Of a stretch of DNA of 64,000 nt, positions 48,482 through 57,816 are shown one piece after another (position 1 is the first letter of the stretch; each line of letters opens with the position of its first letter). This stretch comes from Heterobasidion occidentale (lineage: Eukaryota; Basidiomycota; Agaricomycetes; Russulales; Bondarzewiaceae): positions 124,001 through 188,000 of the forward strand of contig JBCAQO010000001.1 of the NCBI GenBank assembly GCA_039111635.1, read 5' to 3'. The notes under the pieces were generated by a model. It was not told the origin of the DNA and did not search any database. It saw only the letters and a program-made list of their open reading frames with translations. Made by a program: the position numbers and the translations under genes.

Positions 48482-49084
48482 GGTAGAAGGGGTCAGGAAG
48501 GCGGAGCTGGTAAAGAGGGAGAATTTGTTGAGGGTGAGAGATGAGGATTGAGGAAAGATGTCGGCTCCTTATAAGAGAAAAATTGTGGTTGCCAATGCGA
48601 AGGCCATCCTGTGGCAGTCACAATAAGCATGGATGGTGGCAGCCAATGCCAAGCGACGTTAGCCGAAACAAAGCATGGAAAGAGGCGAATGTGGCCGAAA
48701 CAATGCCATTACTACACGTTACATTGGAGGCAAGTGTGGACAAAGTCAGAGTGACATCATGTTGACCACCGGTGAAGAATCGGTGCGGCAAGGAAGAGCA
48801 AGGACCACCGCCAACGAGCCTATGAGAAGACTCGATGAGATCGAGCCGTACAGACAACCTTCCAGTGGATGAGACCGCGTGACCTTGTCTGCCACCCGCA
48901 AACGTGATGCAATAGCATGTGACTAGTCAACGAGTTCGTTAGTGTCGCGCACACTAGGCCCAGGGAACAAGAGTCAACCTTGTCTCAGCAGCGGGAATAA
49001 CCATCGCTTTCTCGCATCCTTCTCTTCACAACTCCCATGAGTGAACCTCAAATATTATTCCAGAGGTACCGCACGGTGTCCGGG
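48482..49084. promoter_or_regulatory. Shared upstream region of a head-to-head HNH-like pair (unit 2)
   Basis: About 600 bp between divergent starts, aligned with 43749-44189 in unit 1 by shared blocks including GGTGCGGCAAGGAAGAGC. It is about 160 bp longer than its counterpart. A similar block of GGTGGC/CAGCC-rich sequence with GCCGAAACAA-like words is also found upstream of the third minus-strand gene (63480-63700), suggesting a common promoter ancestry. Confidence 0.4.
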
Positions 49085-51237
49085 ATGGAACCGCAACCTA
49101 TGAAAGGGTTGAGATTAGCAGAGAGTGGCGGGAGCAGCACAGAGTTCACAAGTGCGTCTACATTCGTGCAATTTAATCTTATCATCTCCTCAGTGTCCCG
49201 TCGCTTAGATAGTGGTGATGGGCCCAGTCAACTCAAACGCAAAAGGTCCAGTTCAGAGTCGGCGATTTGGGGCATGAAGCGTCGCCGCACAACGAGCAGG
49301 GAGCAGTCTCCGACGCCTACTGGGTTAAGTCTAGTCAAAAGTTTTGAAGGAAAGAGATTTTTACTTGAAATGAGTGCGTTATCTTCGTTCCTACCGCCAA
49401 CTGCATGCGCTTATTACCAGTTGCGTAAAAGCTGAGATCTCAGGCGAGACGGGATACATCCGTACGTTTACCTTGCATCGCGTTTCCTCTGATGTATTGA
49501 AAACTCAGTTTTTTTAGATACGAACTTGAAACGCAAAAGGTCTACATCAGAACCAGCGATCTCCAGCGCGAAACGCCGCAAACTAGCAAGTAGCAATCAA
49601 CCAATAACGTGGAATAGTCCGAGCCCTGTCAGGAGTAGTGAACGGGATGCGATGATAGGTTGATCTATTTGTTCGATTTTGAATCATATATGCTCATCTT
49701 GGGCATGAAAAGGTCACGTCAAGACCTCAAATCAGGTTCAAAACATTGGCGGGACAGATCCTACAGGAACCACACGTACGTATTCATTCAATTTCTCATC
49801 TTCTTTATTGATTTTTCGCCACTGCAAGCCCTCAAAAACCGCACTCGAAAATCGGACACACGTCCTTCTGTTCCGCTATCGTCATCTTCGGAGGTCAAGC
49901 AATGTCTGCTTACGCAAGAACTCTCCACGGAAGCTTCGGTGGAACCGTGCTACTTTTTCAATCAGCGTCTGTGGGACAATAGTGAGCTGGTGCGTTCAAC
50001 AGCGTGTGTGAGATAAAGGCCGGTCTAACTGACTCGGCACAGCTTACGCGTCTGGAATGCTGGTGGGGGATGGAATACAATTCACTCGACCCCAGGTCAG
50101 AATCGAACAGAATTTACTGTATGCGTCTATGTCGTGAGCACTGGTCATCGATTATCACTGATTTTGTGTGCGGCCATAGTACGACGTGACTGGTTGAAGT
50201 CATTTGATGTTGAACGTTGGTTGCTTCTTCCCACACCTGAGATAATGGAAAAAGTCAGCGAGCGCTGCGACAAAATCGTGAGCGGTTCAATAGCTTATTT
50301 AGATCAACCTCCAATTGATACGGTCTGTCTCTGTTTTCGAGTTGAAGTTTTTCTCATCTAAATGATTGCTTAGTTATACGAAGGGGCCGAAACTTTTGAA
50401 TACCGGATGCTACCACTGGACATGGAACTTCGATCGTTCAATCGAATCAATTGGCACGACCCATCTGGTGGGTCAAACTTTTCGGAGGTCAGAACTGCCG
50501 CCAATCAGCAAGGGACTCGTCACTATCCTCCATTCCATACGTTACCGACCCTCGTTTCTCACGCGAAGCCTCACTTCGTCATCTGTGACGCTGGCGCAAA
50601 GTTGTATCAACGACACATTGGGCCGGGTTTTGCAGCGTTGTTGAAGTCCATTTGGCAAGGGCATGATTTCGATACCTCTTCCTTTACCTTTTCGATAAGG
50701 CATACATACGACATATGGTTCGCACGTGGGGTACCCGCAAGAATTGTTTCCACTCCCCGCGTCCTCGTCCCGATCCCGCCTCTCCATCCCTATTTAATCG
50801 TCGCCAGGAGACATTGCCCTACCGGTCGTTCTTGTTGCGGGCCATGTGTGCACAACCGATTTGCGTGGCTGCCTACTCGTTGTGCACACTGTCTAGGGCC
50901 GAGGATCGGTCCTGCTAGCAACCCAAACTCGGCGCACTCTGATAGCGATGCGGACCTTGACACCGCCGAGCCATCCGATGAGATGGCCCAATATCGAGCG
51001 TACCTCAGGTGCGTCGCTCGCCGTGTCGACGCTTGGAACTCGTGTTGCATGCAGCAAGTTAAGAAACGAGGGCGATGGACATCCAGCCTGGTTAATACCA
51101 AGCAGTTGAGGGACTATGCCCAAGAGTCACCAGGCAACCTCGGACAGCGAGGGGGCACGCCCTGTGCGGGTTGTTGTTGCCATTCCAAAAAAGCTCAACC
51201 TGTCAGATGTGACAGGGGAGTACAGACTTCCGGGTGA
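49085..51237 (+). CDS. HNH-like family protein, long subfamily, copy 3 (best-preserved copy)
   Basis: The only long-subfamily copy whose exons I could join without a break. Start MEPQPMKGLRLAES; an upstream in-frame ATG at 49037 would add 16 residues. Two basic motifs (QLKRKRSSSESAIWGMKRRR; NLKRKRSTSEPAISSAKRRK) look like repeated bipartite nuclear signals. The HNH-like core is QCLLTQELSTEASVEPCYFF, then LECWWGMEYNSLDPRSESNR, then RRDWLKSFDVERWLLLPTPE. Relative to the more canonical 61.9-63.4 kb protein, the AHL His is Cys/Tyr and the D-W-H His is Leu, so metal-dependent cleavage is unlikely. The C-terminal module has SHAKPHFVICDAGAKL, then Cys clusters (CCGPC, CAHC, CAGCCC), possibly zinc-binding. 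Role unknown; a nuclear DNA- or chromatin-associated protein is a guess. Confidence 0.7.
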
Positions 51238-52674
51238 TCTGATTGTGTAGCGGTGGCGCTTAGAACAATGCAGGGATGGCCTTGTTTTGGTCGGTGCGCC
51301 TACCTCTTTGCCGTGTATAGACGATTGCCGCCCACGTTTGCGTCTGTCTCACAATGTCATCAGCGTTGATTTGCATTCAGACCTATTTCCTTCTGCGGAA
51401 TGCATCGAAGCCCGGCTCTGAACTTGTATCTCGTTACTCTGCAGTGCTGTCCAGGTTCTATTGCAGGCTGATCGGGTAATCTATGCTCTTGAACTCGACG
51501 ATGAGTGATCATGCTCTACGAATCACTTCTCTTGTAGCTGTGTCCGGTTCGATTGACAGATCTGCTTGTACAACGCGATATGGTCAGGCCATGCAGCTTC
51601 ATTAGCGATGCTATTCCCCAGTCTGGCTGATGCCTGACAGTTTGTTGATCCACCAGACTTGCTGATGTGATTGTTGTCACAGATATTGTTGTTATCCTGT
51701 GGGTTGGAGAGTTCCGCAGCGCAGCTGAGCTCACGGCCTCGTTTGGATGATCAGACGATACTTAAGACTGATGCTCGTCCCTCGGAGAGTCGCACTTTTT
51801 CTCCTCTTCTTGTATTGGCGATCTATCTTCATCCTAACAGTGTCATTCATCCTCACCTTTGTGTATCTTTCTATGAAGATTCATTAGCTGCATGCCACAC
51901 ATGTCTGCTATACAGCAATCGTCATACGACAGAATTGCTGGCGAGGAAACGCATCCTAGTACGTACTTATTTTGAGAATAATCATGAGGGCGTATTTCTA
52001 AAGAGATCCTTATTGACTTTGTGGTTCATTTCTAGACAGCGGACGGCGATGCAACGTTCACTTGATGGATATCTTCAACCCTCACTGCAAATCCGAATCG
52101 CGTTACCCTCCTATGATGATGAACGCACCTTCAACAAGATTGGTACCGTCCACATCTTTACATAGTGATAAATTGGACCCTGATCAGCTCTCTTTTCTCC
52201 ACGGTCTACAAGCACTTTACTCATTTCCACTTCATGCCAGATGTCGAGCCTTTCGATCAACGAATACCTTTCGGAGATAGTGCTTCGACAGTTTTTGCAA
52301 GCATCCCTGATGAGAATTATGTTGCCGATGCACAGGGCGAATGCGCACTCGAGGATGCGGGTAAAGCTATCGGAGACGATTCTCCCAGCTTGCTGCCGAT
52401 CTTGTCTCGTGTGCATGGGACTCATTCCTTGACGGCCCCACCTCTCTCACCCTTGAGCCACACTATTGGTAGCAGAGCTGACCGTAATGGTTTCAAGCGT
52501 CCGGGGTCTTGCGCGGGTACATGGCCTTGCAGCGTGACTTTATTCTTTACAACGCCGATTGGGGCATCGGTCGGGAAACATGTCTCAGGCGGTGAGACTC
52601 CGTGAGTCTCTTGTTGATCTGCCACCGTAACCCAATGTGCTACAATGACTGAGCAGTGACTGTTGTCAGTTCCA
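51238..52674. other. Downstream part of unit 2 with a conserved open frame
   Basis: 51530-51740 matches the flank of copy 1, and 51690-52500 matches 46350-47160 of unit 1. A plus-strand frame at 52235-52605 (MPDVEPFDQRIPFGDS..) has stayed open in both units with mostly conservative differences, suggesting that it is or was coding, perhaps as a 5' exon of the membrane protein that follows. I could not join it with confidence. Confidence 0.35.
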
Positions 52675-53941
52675 CAACGGGTTCTTCCACAAATACAAGC
52701 AGTGCTTCCTCGACGTCATCCAGTGTCAGCGACAACTCTACTTCTACTACAAAAAGATAATCCGACCGTTTTTTATTTTTTTTTTCCCTTCAACGACTCT
52801 CACAACCACTGAAATTCTAGCCACCAATGCTAGCAGTGCAGGTACGGCCGTCACATCGTCAATGAGCGGCTCCTCTACATCCAGTGAGGCACCAAATGGG
52901 CCATCGCAAGGCAGCACAAAGAGCGGGTCCTCGGGCCCTGGAACGAGTTCGTTGAATATGCCGACCATGACTGGGGGTGCTACCTCTGCGATTAGCACTG
53001 GAATTCTATCCACCAGTGCTATCAGTGCGGGTACGGCCGTCTCATTGTCAATGAGCGGCTCCTCTACACCCAGTGAGGCACCAAATGGGCCATCACAAGG
53101 CAGCACGAAGAGCGGGTCCTCGGGCCCTGGAACGAGTTCGTTGAATATGCCGACCATGACTGGGGGTGCTACCTCTGCGATTAGCTTAAGGTATGTATTC
53201 CCCGTATTTCTGATCAGCCTTTGCTTTAATTTAATTTAATTTCATTCCAGTTCGCCGCATGTCAAACTGGTCGAGATCCTCGTCCCTATCATTTTCTTTC
53301 TTTTTTGCTCATTCTTGTTCATATACCTCTACGTCAAACGTTGTCGTCGCATCCAAGCAGCAACACACTCATCCCTGCTCGTGCTTCCTCGAGGGAACAG
53401 GCGATCGACACCTACGAGCTATACTTCGTCAACTGCATCGATCGTCGCCACAGGGGACAACACTCAGGGCGATTGGCGCCCCGAAATGTCTTTTGCACCG
53501 TCATCGCCTATCCCACCTGCGCGCCCATCCGTGCGCTCACCTCTCCGGTCCTATACGCTGACCTCACCATCGCCCTTCCCATCGCTCTTCTTGGAGGAGT
53601 CTGACCTTCAGCATCTCGTCGCAAATTCAAACTCCACGACATATAAGCGTGAAGGTAGGTCAAGGGTGTCTTATACAGATACTGGCCATCATCAGATCGT
53701 GGGAGAGCTTGACAACGGAGAGCGGCCTCGAGCGTCTGTCAATATAGATTTGTCCTCAGATGCACCGGCGTTGATACCATCTCGCAAAAAGGAAGACAGG
53801 CTGAGCAGGATCCGCGTGGACATCCCATTTCACAGCAAGCAAGAATCAGCGGTGAGTAGATTCGGAGGATTTTTTCGCTTTGTCGCACTTGATCGTTTTC
53901 CTGACCTTGATGCTGGTCCACAGGTTGGCGTGGCGAATTAG
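52675..53941 (+). CDS. Ser/Thr-rich single-pass membrane protein with a 63-residue tandem repeat
   Basis: 5' end uncertain. Exons recognised: a Ser/Thr-rich segment from about 52675, a repeat-bearing exon from about 52822 to 53191, a large exon from about 53250 to 53850, and a short last exon ending VGVAN with the stop at 53939-53941. The ectodomain is built of Ser, Thr, Gly and Pro (MSGSSTSSEAPNGPSQG..), likely heavily O-glycosylated. One strong transmembrane segment follows (LVEILVPIIFFLFCSFLFIY) with a basic stop-transfer (VKRCRR), giving a type I topology. The cytoplasmic tail of about 190 residues is Ser/Pro-rich and otherwise featureless. This design resembles the numerous mucin-like or wall-sensor-type proteins of Agaricomycetes; a sensor role is speculation. 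Only the unit 2 copy keeps the transmembrane exon. Confidence 0.6.
52807..53184 (+). repeat. Two tandem copies of a 189-bp coding repeat
   Basis: 52807-52995 and 52996-53184 differ at only a handful of positions (for example ACATCC versus ACACCC after TCCTCT). The unit is a multiple of three and encodes 63 residues of Ser/Thr/Gly/Pro-rich ectodomain, so gain or loss of a unit keeps the frame. The near identity points to recent duplication or gene conversion. Confidence 0.85.
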
Positions 53942-54321
53942 CTGGGTAGTCGGTTGGCACGTTATTATTGTTGGCTCTTTCGAACGATATTCTGCATGTG
54001 TATCATTTTGACATCTATGCTTCACGTTGTAAAAAAACGCTCATCTCTCTATGTACGATGGACCTGTACTACAAGATGTGTACCCAAAACATCGATCCAT
54101 GTTCGAGACAGCTCGGCAGCTCGGCAGCTGGGCGGAGGGCATTAGTCAGCCGATAAGATTGTGGTGCGCTCAGCGCTTCCACCACGACCACCACGCCCGC
54201 GTCATTTGGTTCCGGACTGTCAAAGACATAGGTGAGCCAATGCAGCCTCCTGAACCTCCAACAACATCCCATCCCTCCCATCCTAAATCTGCAACTTTCA
54301 CCCTGCATACTGCAATCGCGG
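53942..54321. other. Spacer between membrane protein and the next gene
   Basis: About 380 bp; no supported gene. The plus-strand frame of the next gene is already open from 54232 but lacks conserved content before the Met at 54322. Confidence 0.4.
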
Positions 54322-55597
54322 ATGCTCTACTCCTTTGTTACGCTCACAACCGCCATCGCTGCTAGTTGTGCATACATGTATCTGTTTGGTCCCCCAGAAT
54401 CAGTTCTGCTCACCTTAACCCTGTTCTTCTCGTATGTTCATAGTGGTCTGTGTCTATTACTTTCGTATCTCCTCGCACGACCTATCCTTGGACACACCCT
54501 GCGCATTGGACGCCTCGATGTCTTCAAGCTCACCATCTGGAATCTGAGTCTCGCCTTCCCACATGCTCCACAGCACTCAGCCTCTCCGTCCACGACAGCC
54601 TCTTTCGTTTCGCTGTCCATCGCTCCTCGTCTCCCCACCTTAGCCTCGCCGCGATTTCTCACGCTCACGCTCACGCGCCCGCACTTCACCACCCCACTCT
54701 GCACGGTCACCGTGGACGCGCTCACAGTGCGACTGAGCCTCTTCCCGACGCTCACGCGCGTCTCTGCGGGCCCATGGGCGGACGTGACGCTCGATGTGCT
54801 GCGCCTGCGCGTATTCTCATCTGCGCGGACGCCTGCGGACGTGAAGAAGCTGCGTGAGGCACTCGTGAGCACCGTGTTCTTCGGACAGATCCTGAGGGTA
54901 GACGCATTCAAGATGTCGGTCGTGTTTGGGCCTGATTTTTCAGGAAGGGGGAAGGAGCTGAAGGACTCGAGCGAGTCTGACGAACACGTGGACCCAGATT
55001 CAGCAGACGAAGGTGAAGAAATAAAGGCGAACGGAATCCCAGACGAAGAGGAAGAAGACGCGCCTTATTACTCTCCATTCGAGTCGTCGTTCCGGTCTGC
55101 GCAGCCCGACGACCTGCTCATCCTCGCATCGACTGAACGCTTCCACACGCACGATCGCAAGGGTCGCATATACACGTTCGGCTCTGCCTCGGCGTGCCTT
55201 CGCCGCACATGGGGTGCGCCGGACGTGGAGGGTCAGCGCGGGTCGTATCACATGGAAGCAGTGGACTGCCAATGGCGCAGACTCCCCCCGTTTGTGCTGG
55301 GCGAGCAGAGGAAGCACTCAAGCATACTATGGTACGCCTTCCTGATCTGATATCGAACACTCTCTCACGCACCCGCAAAGGTACTTTCTCAGCCTCCCGT
55401 TTAGCATGCCGGCGCATCTGTACACGTTGATTCACGACCCGCTGCGGTTCATCGATCTGTCGGTCCCGCACGCGTTCATACAGTTCGACGATTTCAGGAT
55501 CCGTGACGCCGAGTTGGTCACGCAGGGATTCGAGGCGCTGTCGAAGATCTGGACGCGAGAGACGCGCGGCGTTTCTGGCCTGCCCGCGCGCGGGTAA
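54322..55597 (+). CDS. Membrane-anchored protein, possibly the N-terminal fragment of a bridge-like lipid-transfer protein
   Basis: Two exons, 54322-55331 and 55381-55597, give 408 residues. Residues 1-50 are hydrophobic with two membrane-spanning stretches (LYSFVTLTTAIAASCAYMYL; LLTLTLFFSY..LLLSYLLA). A beta-rich region of alternating hydrophobic residues follows (RLDVFKLTIWNLSLAF; VDALTVRLSLFPTLTRVSAG; WADVTLDVLRLRVFSS), then VSTVFFGQILRVDAFKM and GRIYTFGSASACLRR. This pattern recalls the start of Fmp27/Hobbit-like proteins, which are normally over 2,000 residues and move lipids at membrane contacts. The resemblance is from memory of the pattern and is weak. If right, this is a severely truncated copy. 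An alternative splice at 55592 (G|gtaaaa) would extend the frame through LDRAILESRCHLLLSTLHHV to about 55770. Confidence 0.45.
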
Positions 55598-57816
55598 AAC
55601 GGTAGGCGTGGCCTTTTGACTCGACCCGATTCATCTCGTTTTTTTCTGGATCTTTTTCTCACAGGTCTGGACAGAGCTATCCTTGAGAGCAGATGTCACC
55701 TTCTGCTGAGCACTTTGCATCATGTTGATGATTGGCACACGACTATTTATTTTACCACGAAATCGGTTGTATAGTATTTGTCGACTCGACTCGCAGGGGC
55801 CGGTGGGACTTACCCTGCCACTTCCCGCTCTCTGTCGAGTCTTCTCTGCACTTGGACTGAGATACACGCCACCACCCCAATCCATTGTCTTGGGTTCTTT
55901 GTTCCGCTCTGATTGCCCTTTCACGGCTTTTCCGGCGTATTAGAGGACACCCTGACGACTAAAAACCTCCCGTCCATTCAGATGCATACAATTTGTACTG
56001 CAGGGAGAATGAGAGTGAGCTGTCGGACGGATAGAAGAGTAGCCGCCCTCGCCTTTTTTGCATCCTCACGAGCTTCCCGCCGCCCTTCTTCTTGCACGTG
56101 GTGAGCGCTTCCTACATCAACTTTCAAACCTCTCAGTGTCGTCTCTATCACTATGGGTTCCAGCTCCATTTACAGATTAGACAGACTATGGGACGAGGCT
56201 TGTCGATGGATCGCAAACTACATGATACAGTTGTACAGAAAATGACGTCATCCCACTCCTTCAGTTGGATAAAGCTTCGGTCCTCTAAAATGCTTTTGAC
56301 CAGCAAGTGGAGGTACTTTCAGCCCCGTACGCCCCCTCTTCTCTATCTTTCAATGGCTCTATCCTTCCTTACCTGCTGCTTTGCACACGTCTCTTCCTCA
56401 CATTTCTCCTCCATAAAGGACATCTCCATCCTGAACCTCCTCCAACAACGTGTGCTCCTCTACAAGGCGCGCACCAAATCCATACACCTGTGTGGCTAAC
56501 CCGCCGGCACACCGTGGGCCCGGGATTTACAGGAACAGAGACGCGCTCGTCGCATGGATGCAGGTGTCGCCGCGCCAGAAGGGCGCGGACCACGACGAGG
56601 CAACGGGGACTTGTCGATGCTGATCTCCTCTAAGTCTGCTTTTAGGTCTGCGTTAAGCGCGGCTTGCTGTCCGGTCTGCGCCTCGTGCGTCTTTCTTTGA
56701 ATCTCTGCCAGAATTCCCCGCCGCGCACTCCCTTTGTCGCGCATCTCCGTATGCAAGTCTTCTCATTCGCTGTGCATGTCAGTCTCTAGGTCCTCCCACG
56801 TCTCCTGCCGCGCTTGAGGGTGCCAGCGAGCGACATTGCCTATATCTACTTTACGCTTTCTTCGTTTTGGCAAGTTGCACGCGCTGCGTTTGCGAACTCC
56901 TTTTAGAATTGTTTTCACACCTCTCCCAACTCGGTACGTCTTGCACCGCATCTTGTGAAAGCACTGCGCTCCTTTCAGAGCGCGCGCTAGCCAGTGTACC
57001 CGCGGGGCGTCAGAAGCGTCGGTTATCTTGTAAATGGCGCTGGTAAATGCGTTTTGAGGGAGCGAATTTGGACAAGATCGTTGGAGATACAGAGAGAAAA
57101 GAGACTGAGGGCAGGCCATTTCGGTGAGTAATGACGTCATATATGCTTTGAGCTCGATCCGGTCAGCCAGGCCCACCAATGTCCGAGACAATACCGCCCA
57201 ATCTTTAGAGGACGAGACTCGTGACTTAAAGCTGAGTGTTCTGGCCAGAACTTTGTCTGACTGATAACACGCATTGGCATCTCTATTATCTGTCTTTTTG
57301 GCTTGGTTTCTCTTGTTATGTTGATCTCGCGGTACCTGCTTGTCCCAACCTCCTCTGCCAGGGCCACACCCACCCGATGACTAACCCTCGCCAACCCCCT
57401 ATTTCTCACCGTCGAACGTGAGTCTCCGCTCCCCGCACGTCCACCGCCCTTGCAGGTCCGATCCAACCCCGATCTACCATCCCCACGAGTTAATCGTGTG
57501 CACGCGCCAAGGCCCTGCCTCTTGGCATGCCCCGAAACAGCTCCTCACGAGTGGTGCTGCCGCTCCGCCCAGTTTCTTTCGTCGATGACACCCGCCCTCG
57601 TCCTCCACTGGCCTGGAGTGCCCAGCCTTGGCGCCGAGGACCGCAATCTTGCTTATCTTATATATATACGCCCTCACCATCTACCCCTTTCTCTCGTGTC
57701 GGTCTTGTCTCCCACATCTGTATACACACTCATCAATACGCCTACACGTTTCCTGCATCGCTGCATTCGCGACTTGTCTCATACGACATTAACGCAAACA
57801 CAACGACCCTCAGCTG
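55598..57816. other. 2.2-kb stretch with coding-like fragments but no intact gene
   Basis: The segments 55670-55770 and 56095-56320 (plus) read as plausible protein but are separated by stops. They may be decayed continuation of the preceding gene. Minus-strand frames at 56496-57191 are unrecognised. From about 57420 the DNA is pyrimidine-rich with a TATATATATA at 57657-57667, probably the promoter and leader of the ATPase gene. Confidence 0.35.
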
